From: Potentilla sterilis
Lineage: Eukaryota; Streptophyta; Magnoliopsida; Rosales; Rosaceae
Assembly (NCBI GenBank): GCA_963682095.1
Contig: OY821757.1
Location: 21,680,515 to 21,744,514, forward strand
Direction of reading: 5' to 3'
Length of the DNA stretch: 64,000 nt
Part shown: positions 37,448-49,864 of the stretch, in pieces
Numbering within the stretch: position 1 is the stretch's first letter
Layout of the letters: each line of letters begins with the position of its first letter
Notes under the pieces: generated by a model
Seen by the model: only the letters and a program-made list of their open reading frames with translations
Told to the model about the DNA's origin: nothing
Database searches by the model: none
Made by a program: the position numbers and the translations under genes

Positions 37448-40400
37448 TGCCGAGTCAGAGGTAAAATGGTGCATGTGGTGTTGCCTCATTAAAAACCTTG
37501 CCAAGTAACAAAAACCCAATGAGAGAAAATAAAACTTTGATTGAAGGAGAAAAAGAGCACAACGCACCTATTACATTTGAAAACAACATGTGTGTGCTAC
37601 ACTCCCCCTGATGTCTCCACCTCCCCCTGATTTTTACATTAATCATGGGATTCATCTTGATTCTTTCATTTGATCAAGGAAGTTTCAGTAACATTAACAT
37701 AGTTATGCATTTTCACATGTTTTTCCAAATATGACTTTGAACAATGATTTAATAACTAAATCTTGTCACATCGTTCTTAGATCCAACTTGATTTACTTTG
37801 ATCTTGAGGATAAGGTTCTTCATGAACCGAACACCTAGGTTCATATTGAACATCAGGTTCACTCATGGTATGACATTCATATAACAAAACAGTTATAACT
37901 TCGTCTAGAGTGTGGATCAACCGTTAAGAGATTTGAAATTGATCTGTAACAACATATTTTCTTATTTCACCTTTAATGTGTTTTTCTTAACGCATAGTTA
38001 ATTATGACGTGGATAGTTTCTTTATCATGTCATATTCTATATAGAGATTGAATAAGCCCAAATCTTTCATATCTTTAATGAAAGAACGATTTGCGTTGCG
38101 TAGGCGCAGAGCTAAACATAGCTTTACAAATTTACATCGAATGAGAGGTCGAGTCTTACATATTATGTTTAAGTACAATCATGCGTCATTGCACTTGTAT
38201 ATGAATTTCATTTCCCAACACTTCTTCGTCATCTTCCTTTAGATGAAAAACGGATCTATTGTTAGAGTAAAGACTTCGACTGATCATGAGAGTATATGTA
38301 GGCCTCATTTTAGTCTTTAGAGTGCCTAAGCCGATTGATGTATGGTCACCATCATTACAGTCCTTGAGTTTCATTTCAAGACTGTGTATTCCCAAGATCT
38401 TTTCATTCTTAACTTAGGATTTACAATACATAGAGTATCTCTTAATTCATTGAGAGTCTGTGTATATCCATAATGAGCACGCAAGGGCATAATTCACCAA
38501 TCTCTTCCCAATCAAGTAGTCACTTTAGTGAACGTTTCAATTTCTTTTGCAAACGCACTTATGTGATCTAGTGCAACTTGATTTGGGTGGATGAAGTCCG
38601 TTTAGGATCCTCATGTATATCTCTTAATTTAGATCCCCATAGAGATATATGTTTTGATCACTTTTCGTAAGCTGCATGTTCAGTTTTTCGGAAACTACCA
38701 AACTGACAAGGTAGTGGAGTGCAATGACATCCATTACGAGAGATTGTCTCATCGTAGTCCATTACGAGAGAATATCTCCTCGTAGTCGATTCCAGTGCGT
38801 TTTTGAGAGACCTTGCGCCATAATGTGAGCCTACATACTCTTATTCTCATTACGCATTCTAACAAAGATATATTTGATAGAGTTTACATTTGCGGTGTCG
38901 GCATCACCTGCCCAAAGACCTATCTCTTTGTTTATACTGGATCGATTCTTTCCATTAGGCCAGTTTACTAAGTTGACATTTTTCAACGAAGTATGGTTCG
39001 ATAGTAGACTTATTATTCCACGTCCTCATGTACACTACTGTAATGTGTTTGTAGAGATCTCTATACTTTAAGGATTGGTTCTAACATTTGAGGTGTCCCC
39101 CAATGATAACCACAATCCATAAATATTCTCATGAGACGGATTTGAGTATCACTGGTCAATAGATCAGGTTGTGCCAAACTTGTTTTCTTCTTTTACACAA
39201 GTATGTATTGAACTTAAGGTGGCCTCCCCCTCTTCCTTGGAGAGCCACGGCCTATGAGACCATTTATGCCACTTATGGCGTCACCATGCCACCATCCATG
39301 GTGGTAGTGCAATACCCAATTCTTCTTGGGTGGTACCATGTCCTTTTGATAAAACACAATCCTTGCAGGTATATTTGCAGCATGTTTATATGATCTCGTC
39401 ACTTTAATGTATAAGATATCTACACACCTTACTTTGTGTGATTTTTGGGGATCGAGATGAGACACAGTGGGGACAAACCACGACAATTCCTGTCATTCCA
39501 CTTGAACATGCTTCTTCTTATCTCCCCCTAACGACGGGAAGACTGTCTCATCAAAGTGACACTCAGCAAATCTAGCGGTGAAGAGATCGCCTGTCATGGT
39601 TTCGACATAGCGGACTAGCTGGAAGTTCATATCCATCATAAATATTTATTCATCTCAATAGACCCATCATTGTGCGCTGTGGCGGCGCAATTTTGGCACA
39701 TAAAAACATTTAATGGAGCTCAAGGATTGTAGATCCGTGTCAATCCAAAAGAGCTCAAGGATTACAAGTTCGTTTGAAATCCTTTAAAATCCTCACACAT
39801 AGTCACTAGCTATGGTGTAAATTGGTTCAATGATGATGGCCATAGATGAAAAAGTAACGCTGCATGCAAAAATTGCATAACCCAAAACGGAAGTATTGGT
39901 GTGCTTTACCAATATTAAGACTATTACTGTAGTCGTTTTCCGTGAGACCAATTGGCTTTTTATATAGGAATATGATGTCTATTACAAAACCCATATAATA
40001 AGCCATAAAATCATCACACCTACGGAAATTAACCCGGCCTAGGTGCTTTAACTTTCTGGCATAAGCGGCATAAATTTTAATTGTGGATGGTGTCATGACA
40101 TGTGACCAGCGTGTCGACACAACAACCAACACCATAAAATATCTAAGGTGTCTGCAAGTTGGTTGAATCAATCCACTGAATCCTCTTTGAATTCAATATA
40201 AGAATATAATGAGAATACATGTGTCCTTTGCATATGATGGCGTCAATCATAAATTTTTACGAGTTGGCTTTGAATGATATACTTTTATTCAAAAAATCAC
40301 GATGGATGTCAGAAGCATAATAGGATATAAGTGCATATACTTTTGCATCAAATATATTATCATATCACCTTAGGGGAATGGTGGAATTTAAGGATTGAAC

Positions 40401-43400
40401 ACACGTCTTCAACCCTATATGGATTGTCTCGAAACAATATTTGAGGATAAAATGTTCTTTGATCGTCCTCAGTTTCGTGTGTGAACCATATTCTTCTGGT
40501 GTTTGCTTCTATTCATCCAAAATATGGGTGTCCATAGTAATTTCTTTAATGTTCGAATCACCAGATCAAAGCCAATGTATGTCAGATTTCCAAAAATATC
40601 ATTTTCTTTTGACTTTGGGTTCAATTAGCGGTTACATATAACCCACTAAGTTGACATATAAACTTCTCTAATACTCGTTTACATCCGCAGTCATTAGAGG
40701 TAATGCAAAGGAGCTCAGATGAAATTTTCATCTATGTCTTATTACATGAATATCGTGGCAGAAATTTCTTTAAAATGTGGAACAAATTCAATTTTCTTTA
40801 TCGCATAAATTGTCAATTTGACATATGCTCAATATATACATCGAAACGTAACTCAAGTTCTTTAGAGTAAATCGATGGGGATTGTAATAAAAAGGTATTG
40901 TAATCCCAGTTAGATAAGTGCATTATGAATCCCAAAGGAACAGATATTTAGATCCTTATCACTTTCATTGTAGTACTACAGTTCTTCAGTACTATTGTGC
41001 TATTTTTGTGATATATTAGTACCATTGTCCTTCAGTACTATTATTTTAGGGATCACATGGTGCGTTTCTTTGCCTACAGTTCGTTGTGTCATGCCTATAT
41101 TATGTCTTTGCACACAGTTCTTTGTGTCATGCCTATATTATGATATTTTGTTTTACTTTATGCAATACTTTGCAAAGTTAGATGTAGAAAATTGAATCAT
41201 GTATATTATGAATAAAATTTGAATAATCTCAATTCCTTTAGAGAAAATTCAAAAAACTAACATGCCAACGATTACATTTAGTCTTGTCCAATTTAGAGAG
41301 AGAAGCTTTAAGACCAAAAGTCTAATTTAGGACCAAAAGTCGTATTTAGGCGTAATAACCTTTATAAGGATATCTTAAATTTTTTTAAAGTAGACTAATC
41401 AAAGTCTATCTTAGATTGAGCCAGATCCTTTTTGCTCTTTTAATAGCTGCAATGATGAGATTTGTCATTTAACATATTCTTCCCAGATGTTATGTTTTTA
41501 GTTGTAAACTCATTTTCAATGTTATTGTTGGATATTGAAGATACTTTTCCAAAATCCGCGTACTCATATGATTCTTCATATTTATTGAAAGTCGTAGCTA
41601 ATTCTTTGCTAGCTTATAATGTACGTATCAATAGTTCATTGAATTACAACAATGGCAGAGTGCTTCACAGCACATGACATGTCCCCTATGTCATCTTTTA
41701 AATGTTACATTGTTTCCACTTACTTTTGGATGATTATATGAATTTTATGTCCATGGTAATTACCCTTTGATTTAGGGTCGTTGCATTACTTTGCCCAATT
41801 TGTTCAAGAATATATATATATTTTTCTAAGACCTTACATCGTCATTGCCTTTTGATTTAGGGTTGTTGCATTACTTTGCAAAATGTGTTCCAGCAAATTT
41901 CTTTTTCTCATACCTTACATTGTCATTGCCCTTTGGTTTAGGGTTATTGCATTACTTTGCATAATTTGTTCCAGGGAATTTCTTTGCTATTTACATAAAG
42001 CAGTTTGCATAAATATACCATGCTCAAGCCTTAGTTGGCTTAGTAGGGGAATTTGGCACTCAAGTTCTTCAGAGTCCAATGTGTTAAAGTCAAACTGTGA
42101 TGGTTAAACCATCTGTAAAATATAGGAAGAGTAAAATGTATTAGCTTCGCGGTCTAAATGACATTCACGACAACTAATATAAACCAAGATACATTATGAT
42201 AAGTCCGATGCTTTGTGAAATTACGTTATCACTGTAAAATTTTGGTTTCTCTGTTTTCATTGCATGTGAAGCTAATGAAATTTCATTATTGTTGCTTTTT
42301 ACACAATTAATAAGATATCCATCTTGAAAAATTTTCAAGAAATAAAAATTGGATTTCAAGACCCAAATTTGTAATGGTCATATTTTTCATTCTTCGTGAA
42401 AATGTTTTTTCACAGTAGTAGGTTTGTCCCTTTTTCTTTATATTACACTGCTCATGAATTTGCAATATCATAGCAATGCTCAAACTAAATAACATGTTAA
42501 ATAAAAGTAATTATTTAACATAATAAAATAGACATATAATGATGCTCAAATTTCATAAGTATATGTCATAATATAATAAGATCAGTTTGAGCATTATATC
42601 ATTAACGATTTAATGAAAATGATAACTTTAATTAGATCTTACTTGTTAGTTTGCCAACTAAACTGCACATGAGACGATTGCTCGATCTCCGGTTCCATAT
42701 TATCGTTGCATATTTATTGCCGCATCGTAATTGGTATGTCACATGAAAATAAACAATATTCATATGATTAGTCACTTTAATCATATCAATTTCATATTTA
42801 CCATATAAATTGGAAAAACAGTAAATAATTATATAGTAAATAGTCACACAGTAAATATAAATTACTATGCGGTAATTTCAAATATTACCTTTAAATATTT
42901 ACCCCTAAATTTTTTTCGTGGGTCGGGTCTAGGAGGAAACGGGTCGAATATCCGGGTCGGGTTGAGGATTTCTGCCGACGAAGCTGTGTCGGCAAAGATG
43001 GCAGAGAAAGATCGAGGCCGATCGGAGTGGTTCAGCGTCATCCGATCGAGGCAGCGGGTGTCCAGATCAAAGTTTGGCGTCGTCCGAGCTGCTGGATCGA
43101 GCCAGGAGAGGCAGCGTCGTCCGATCGAGGCGATGCTGGGTTAGGCAGGTGGCGGCGGAGCTGGGACGTGCGGAGTCGATCGAGGATGGCGGTGTTGGGA
43201 TGTCGTCGAGGGCGACTGGATCTGGGACGAACCTGGGTGCCCAGAGCAGATTGCGTCGAAGTTGGAGAGGATTGATGGTGTCGATCTGGGTTTGGAACCA
43301 GATATGTCAGGTGGCGCGAGGTCGTCGGCGTCATGGTGGCGGCCCTGGTTCGTCAGCGCGGAGGCGACTGGGTACGAAGCAAAAGCCGATTGGAGCGACG

Positions 43401-43640
43401 GGGAGAGCGAGAGCCGGAGTCGTCGGACGCCGATCTGGGATGGTCCTTGTCCGATCTGGTCCAACTTGGAGGTTGCGGAGGAGCAGACGATCGGAGATTG
43501 CGGAGGAGCAGACGATCAGAGGTTGCGGGGCTGCTGCTAGGAAGGCTTGCGGCGGCAGCGGCGACGGCGGCCGAGGGGAAAGCTAGGGTTTTTTTTTTTG
43601 TCTTGGCTAAAACTCTAGGTTAGGCATCATGCTGATAACG
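37448..43640 (-). pseudogene. Copia-D degenerate gag-pol
   Basis: Minus-strand remnants parallel Copia-C. 37455-37655 matches the pre-LTR region of Copia-C near 44850-45000. 38640-38860 parallels the RT zone (CCTTGCGCCA text shared with 46580). 39510-39640 parallels the integrase end at 47500-47610. 40080-40160 parallels 48080-48140 (GTGACCAGCGTGTCGAC against GTGACCAACGCGTCGAC). Stops and indels occur everywhere and the longest frames are about 110 codons. 40200-42900 should hold the protease and gag region, but I cannot see a recognisable motif. 42900-43620 is the GC-rich leader with short tandem GAGGAGCAGACGATC units, whose open frames on both strands are not credible proteins. Confidence 0.75.
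41755..41985. repeat. Three-copy tandem repeat in Copia-D
   Basis: CCTTTGATTTAGGGTCGTTG and the following CATTACTTTGC occur near 41764, 41847 and 41929, about 82 bp apart, with intervening ACCTTACATCGTCATTG text also repeated. Confidence 0.75.
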
Positions 43641-43806
43641 TGTTGTAGAATAATTAGAATTGGTCTACTCATTTCATTGATAATCCCCTTTATATAGGGT
43701 GAGTATTATAACGGTAATAGTAAATACATTAATGACAATAATAACTACCTAATTACCTCTCGTCAGTTACATTGACGAAGGCACATAATGTGTTTTTCCT
43801 TTAACA
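43641..43806 (-). repeat. Copia-D 5' LTR (166 bp)
   Basis: Same length as its partner, with TGTTAAAGG and CTACAACA ends in element orientation. About eight to ten differences from the other LTR are seen by eye. Confidence 0.88.
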
Positions 43807-43944
43807 AGAAAAGAATTTTTTTTGTATAATTTGGCTAATAGCTTGTTTAACTTGTGTTGGCTTGGACAATTTTTAAAAGTAGTCATTGGTTTGGGTAAAG
43901 AAACCCCCAAAAATGTATCAAATGGAGATTTTCTATTTTATTAA

Positions 43945-44660
43945 AGTTTACTTTTCTAAAAAAAAAAAAATTAATAATAATACTCTAAAACCCCGAGATG
44001 CACAATACTAGATAATGAAAAAAAAAACAGTAAATTGAAAAATAAGAAATATAATAAATAAAAAAACAATGTTAATTTGGACGTTAACGAAAATTATATC
44101 TACCAAACACAAAACTGTTTCAGTTTACATATGATCGATTATTGTTGTAGCATAACAGCAACAATTTTTTTTTTTTTTTTTTTAGTAAAAACTTAAAACG
44201 TTATTTGAATTATTGTGAAATGTACTTTTTTGCTACAAATTTCTTATAGCTGAAATATTACTTGAAGTATTACACTGTTACCTAGCATGGTACCTCCGTT
44301 AGTTTTACCGTTAAAATCCCCTATGCGGCATGAATTTAGATTTGAAAATGCTATAGACCCCAAAAAATTATACAAAAGTCATATACCAAATGATGTGGTA
44401 CATGCCACATCACCATCCTACTCCCAAATATTTTTCAGCATGCCTTTATATTAATTTTTTTGTAAATGCTAAACACCCTAAAAAATTATACAGAAAACCT
44501 ATACCAAAGGATACGGCACATGGCACATCATCATCCTAAATCTAAAACTTTCCACCATGTATTCCTATTAAATTATTTTTGTTATAAATTTTAAAAATAT
44601 AAAATTAATATGAACAAAATTATATTTATTAGAAATTTTATTGTGACAATGAATTAAGAG
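43945..44660. repeat. Intergenic repeat also found near 55450
   Basis: AT-rich with poly-A/T runs. 44355-44435 and 44465-44540 are a tandem pair (CCAAAAAATTATACA and CTAAAAAATTATACA blocks followed by ACCAAATGATG/ACCAAAGGATA and CACATCACCATCC/CACATCATCATCC). The second copy through about 44655 resembles 55490-55690, so an old dispersed repeat was present at both places before Copia-C inserted here. Confidence 0.6.
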
Positions 44661-44665
44661 GTTGT

Positions 44666-44849
44666 TGTTCAAGGAAAAGATAATAGAGAGAACTTATAAT
44701 CTTATTGATTGATAGAGAGGTCTTTATATAGGCATTATAATAAGTATCCCGATAAATCAAGGATTCCCTATCTATTACAGAATCAACTATACTAGTCTAA
44801 TTAGGTCAAGACACATCCAGAAAGTTACGGAAATAACTTTCCTACAACA
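44666..44849 (-). repeat. Copia-C 3' LTR (184 bp)
   Basis: TGTTGTAGG start and TTGAACA end in element orientation, with a TATATAAA box at 44723-44730. The related LTR at 57186 shows this family has more copies. Confidence 0.92.
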
Positions 44850-45014
44850 CCTCCCCTTGTTTCGAGCGCCTAATGTCTTCATGGTGTTTACCATGTTGCC
44901 TCACTAAAACCTTGCCAGCAAAACAAAACATGGACGAAGGAAAAAGAGCACAACACACCAATACTACATTTGTGAATAACATGTGATGTAGACTCCCCCT
45001 GATGTCTAACGAAC

Positions 45015-46689
45015 TTAGAGCTCTGATATATGGCACATGCCTAGGCTCTTCACATGTTTCATATGCATAGATTTTCCCAAAGACTTGGTAAACAAATCTG
45101 CAACATTTGCATATGAACTTACTTGATTAACTTGGATGTTCAGGAATTCTTGTTGTTGCACATTGTACAAGAACTTAGGCGATATATGCTTAGTTTTATC
45201 ACCTTTGATAAAACCTAACTTCATCTGCTCAATGCAGGCAGCATTATCTTCATAAATACATGTAGGTTTATCGGTGGTAGACACTAGTCCACACGAATCA
45301 CGAATGTGGTGAATAACTGACCTTAGCCAGACACATTCTCTAACAGCCTCATGGAGGGCAATGATCTCTGCGTGATTCGATGAAGTAGCAACCAACGTTT
45401 GCTTGGTTGATCTCCAGGATATCGCTGTATTTCTCATGGTAAAAACATAACCAGTTTGGAAACGAGCACGATGTGAGTTAGAGAGATACCCAGCATCTGC
45501 AAAACCAACTAACACGTTGTTGGGAGTCTTTGAGTAAGGGAGACGTCCAGAGAAGGGCACATTTGAGTGGCCGGACGCGTTGCCATCATCATCCTCCACG
45601 CCGCCCGCGCCAGCAGCAGTATCATTGCGTATGATGACACTACTGAGGCAGCCGAAAGCGTCGGTGTGACGAGGGTGATCGGCGGGATCATCTCTCTTTT
45701 TGCTGAAGGGATAAAACATGCCCAAATCAATGGAACCTTTTAGGTAACGAAACAGATGTTTGATACCGTTCCAATGACGAAGAGTAGGCGCTGAGCTAAA
45801 TCTAGCCAGTAAGTTCACAGCGAAAGAAATGTCTGGTCTAGTGCATTGTGCCAAATACAATAGTGCCTCAATCGCACTTAAGTATGGGTACTCAGCACAA
45901 AGAATCTCTTCTTCATCGTCCTTCGGACAGAATGGATCCTTGTTTATGTCCAGACTACGAACGACCATGGGAGTAGACAATGGCGTACATGTATCCATGT
46001 TGAAATGCCTGAGCATCTTCTGCGTATAAGCAGACTGGTGAACCAGAATACCCTTGGTTCTATGCTCTAACTCAAGTCCTAAACAGAACTTAGTCTTACC
46101 AAGATCCTTCATCTCGAACTCGGATTTCAAGAATGAAACTGTCTCTTCAATCTCACGTGAAGTACCGATGACATTCATGTCATCAACATAGACAGCTACA
46201 ATAGCAAATCCAGAGTCGGTCTTTCTAATGAACACACATGGGGCATAATTCATCGTTCTTGTAACCCCTCTGAATCAAGTATTCACGTAGGCATTTGTAC
46301 CACATCCTTTCGGATTGTTTAAGTCCATACAGTGAACGTTGCAGCCTAACTGCATAAGCACTCCGTGGTTTAGAGTCTTTTGATTCGGGCACATGAATTC
46401 CTTCAGGAACTCTCATATAGATATCGGTATCTAGATCCCCATATAGATACGCAGCAACTACATCCATCAGTTGCATACTCAGTTTTTCGGACACTACTAA
46501 ACTGATCAAGTAGTGGAAAGTAATGACGTCCATTACGGGAGAGTACGTCTCCTCGTAGTCAATACCACGACGCTGCGAGAAGCCTTGCGCCACGAGTCTT
46601 GCCTTATCCTGCAAGATCTCATGCTTCTCACTGCGCTTACGAACAAAAACCCACCTATTTCTGACAGGTTTAACGCCTTTAGGGATCAA
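45015..46689 (-). pseudogene. Copia-C RT and RNase H
   Basis: Two overlapping frames. 46689-46225 has RNRWVFVRKRSEKHEI, the DYEETYSPVMD region, QLMDVVAAYLYGDLD and LYGLKQSERMWY. 46253-45015 continues with the active site VYVDDMNVIG, FCLGLELEHRTKGI, TRPDISFAVNLLARFS and RNase H (GFADAGYLSN, SSNHAEIIAL, YEDNAACIEQM, KHISPKFLYNVQQQ), ending at 45015. A single frameshift in the overlap near 46250 separates them. An unusual insert rich in Asp/Gly (DDPADHPRHTDAFG to DDDGNASGHS) lies between the RT tail and RNase H. The RT active site is canonical. Confidence 0.9.
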
Positions 46690-47466
46690 TTAAACAGATC
46701 CAAAGACTTGCCTTTTGTCTAATGAGTCAAGTTCTGCCTGTACTGCTTCTTTCCACTTCAGTCAATCTGCTCTTTGTTGACATTCAGTCATAGAGCGTGG
46801 ATCAACTTCATCGTCATGGATGATCTCTTGTGCGACGGAATAAGCATATATATCATCGACGTGTGTGGAGGCTCTATCCACTAAGAGACACGTGTTATTC
46901 AAACGTAGTGAGATTTCTTTGTTCTCTAGAGTCAACATTGGATTTGTGTCATCCCACAGATATGATTCAGTTGACTCATGGACATAGCTATAGTCAGAGA
47001 CAATCTCATGCGATGGATTCGCATCGTCGATGATGAGCGGATTTTGTGCCTTCGCTCGCTTCTTTGAGGGTTTTTATCTCGAGAATTTTTCGGTCTCCCC
47101 CTCTTTCTGGTGGGAGCCGAGGCCGAAGCTGCTGCCCCTTCAAAGTCCATCAGGGCACCTTTGCGATCCGATTCAGCAACAGCGACGCCACGGCGTACGA
47201 TGGCGCCACTGCCAGCGTCACCCTCTCCTGAGGATATGCCGACGACACTAGGTCTTAGGGAGCTGAACCGGTCCCATAATTCGGGATCTCCAACCTTGCC
47301 GGTACGTTTGCAACAGGTACGTGTGATTTTGTCACTTTCGCAATATCAGTGAAAGCGTCAGGCATCGATTCCGCGACTTTCTGAAGATTGATAATGCGTT
47401 GCACTTCAAGCTCACTTTGAGCAGTGTGAGGATCATGAAGAGACAAATCGTTGGGGGCACACCATG

Positions 47467-49063
47467 TCAATGCTTGACATTCATTCGGAATGAGTCATTC
47501 CCATCTCCCCCTAACGGCAGGAAGTGTGTCTCTTCAAAGTGACAGTCTGCGAATCGCACAGTAAATAGATCACTGGTGGTTGGTTCTAAGTAGCGGATTA
47601 TCATTGGCGAATCATATCCAACATAGATGCCTAAACATCGTTGTGGACCCATTTTGATACGCAATGGAGGTGTAATTGGCACATAAACTGCACAACCGAA
47701 AGTACGTAAGTGCGATAGATTGGGTTCAAAACCAGTTACCATCTGGTAGGAACTAAACGCATTGTTGGCAATGGGTCGGAAACGAATAAGCATCCCTGCA
47801 TGCAGTATTGCATATCCCCAAGCAGAAACTGGCAAATTGGTTTCCACAACCAATGCCCTAGCCACTAGCTGGAGTCGCTGAATGATGGCTTCTGCAAGGC
47901 CGTTTTGAGAATGAACATGAGGAACAAGGTGCTCTTCTTCAATCCCAATGGACATACAATAATCATCGAATGCTTTGGAGGTAAAATCGCCAGCATTATC
48001 CAACCTAATAGATTTGATAGGATGGTCAGGGTGGTTAGCCCTTAACTTGATGATTTGAGCTAAAAGCTTGGCGAATGCAGCATTTCTTGTGGATAACAAC
48101 GTGACGTGTGACCAACGCGTCGACCACAAAATACTTAAATGGGCCGCATTCTGGTTTGATTGGTCCACAAATATCATCTTGGATCCGGTGTAAGAATGGT
48201 ATATTTTCAGTTGAAGCTTTGGCGAATGAAGGGCGAGCGTGCAACTTAGCAAGCGAGCAAGCCTTACAAAATGAGCGATGGGCATTGGAAATTGCCGTTG
48301 TGGCATAAGAGGACACGTTGGGTGTCGCCTCATGTCCCTGTAAAGGGTGGGACGGCACGACGTGCGGCGTAAAGGCTGCTTCCTCCTTGGCCAGGTGCTC
48401 GACCCCGAAACCCTGTGAAAGGGGGGGTGGGCGGTGGCGAGTGTGGCGTTAAGGCCACGGCTTTGCGAGGAGCTTGGCTTCTGCGCACATCACGATGTTG
48501 AGTCGCGGTAAGGGGTTTTTCCAATCGCTTTTTCGACTTGTAAAATGGATGTCCATGAGAGTTTTTTAGAATTCGGATCATCATATCACGGCCGGAGTGG
48601 CCTAGTCGAGCATGCCAAAGCGTGTAATCATTAGTGTCACAAAAATTATCAGTGACAACATATGATTCGAAGACACGGGCTGTAGTGAGATATAAGTCAT
48701 TGTCTTCAATGCAAGGCATCTTCTCTAAGATACGACGACAGCCGTTTTCTTGAGAAGTAATGCATAAATATTCTTCACCATTCTCCGCATAGGTATCCAA
48801 GTGATAACCGTTGGCACGGATATCCATAAAACTCAACAGGTTCGATTTGTTCTCGGCGCCTAGAGAGCATCAATGACATTGATAATGGTACCATTTGGTA
48901 ACATAAATTCGGCGGTTTCTCGCCCTTTGACAACCAGCGAGGTACCTATCAATGTTGTCATTGATGAGCGATACGATATTAAATCCGTAAACAACTGCCT
49001 ATTCCTTAGAATAGTGTGGGTAGTTCCACTATCAGCTAGACACTCAACTTCACAGCGAGACAT
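47467..49063 (-). pseudogene. Copia-C protease and integrase
   Basis: Frames at 49063-48860 (protease, CLADSGTTHTIL), 48836-48330 (pre-integrase zinc region, YTLWHARLGHSGRDMM) and 48333-47467 (integrase core, KSIRLDNAGDFTSKAF and HVHSQNGLAEAII) follow each other with frameshifts between. Part of the integrase zinc finger is read in another frame (FCKACSLAKLHARPS, about 48250-48290). Between the zinc region halves, 48345-48530 is an extra GC-rich, Pro/Arg-rich block. 46690-47466 links to RT and holds a basic run near 47100 (RKRGRPKNSRDK) in a separate frame. Confidence 0.85.
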
Positions 49064-49864
49064 CTACAAAGAGAAGAAAACTTGAGTTAGTTTCTCGCGG
49101 GACACAGTCTAATCACTACACTGTAGCATAGAGAAAAAAAGGGGAAGAAATCCAATTGAGTGTATCACATGGTATTTGGATATTATAACTTCGACTTAAG
49201 TCGGAAAGTGCAAGGTTGAATGTTACATAACCAAGCAATCATCATCAGAAAAATGAAACCGAGGCTTCGCACATTGTGGTGTTGAACACCTTTGGTAACT
49301 GGAATAAAACGAGGACAAGCCTCATAGGATTGGTGTTAAAACACCTCTCGGGCTGCACACTAGCCGAAGCTGTGGATGTCAAAGACACATGGTGCCGTGG
49401 CACCAGAGTGTGGCGAGTGCCAAGCCTACTTCACCTTTTTTTAAAAAAAAAAATATTGTGCGTAGGTGGGATTATAAGTCCAAAATATAGAGCTAATGTA
49501 ACCCAAATGTGGCATCACAAGAACCACGTGTGTTGTTAATACACGAACCTGATTGCATAAAAACATAAAATTTCTCACAATATGGGAAAACAGAGAAATT
49601 TTATTAAGTGCCAACTTGAATACATCAACTTCTAATTCCAAAATAAACAGACTAACAAGAGTCATAAAAACATGGCGAGTGCCATTACAATACTTAATAA
49701 ACTAGAAAAACCAAATACATAGACTAATCAAAATCCGGGACATCAAGAGTTTGTGGTTGCGCCTTTGGTAAATCCACATGATGAGCATAATTTGCTTCAA
49801 TCATCTCGTCCTCAGCATAATTTCTTTCTTCGGACAGAAACTTCTTGTACTTCTTGTAGGCATT

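Larger units (their letters stand above)
37272..43806 (-). mobile_element. Decayed Ty1/copia retrotransposon Copia-D inside MULE-2
   Basis: Two 166-bp LTRs (37272-37437 and 43641-43806) flank 6.2 kb of decayed interior. The 5-bp target duplication AGAAA is perfect (37267-37271 and 43807-43811). On the minus strand CGTTATCAGC follows the 5' LTR as primer site and CAAGGGGGAG (37438-37447) precedes the 3' LTR. Interior blocks match Copia-C in the same order, showing common family descent, but no long frame survives. Confidence 0.9.
36301..43934. mobile_element. Mutator-like non-autonomous element MULE-2, containing Copia-D
   Basis: The left end GGGAGAATGACCATTTAGTC and the inverted right end TAGAAAATCTCCATTTGATA align, and both continue to a shared CCAAACCAATG about 40 bp in. 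The 10-bp ATTTTATTAA is present on both sides (36291-36300 and 43935-43944). Without the 6.5-kb Copia-D insertion at 37272 the element is about 1.1 kb. It holds a (CT)n tract, low-complexity GC-rich sequence, the same minisatellite as MULE-1 in inverse orientation and CCGGCGA-type repeats. There is no transposase. Confidence 0.78.

Noticed and set aside
43030..43620. Several overlapping open frames up to 170 codons on both strands
   Set aside because: They lie in the GC-rich leader of Copia-D, overlap one another on both strands, are Arg/Gly-rich and lack any motif; high GC lowers stop frequency.
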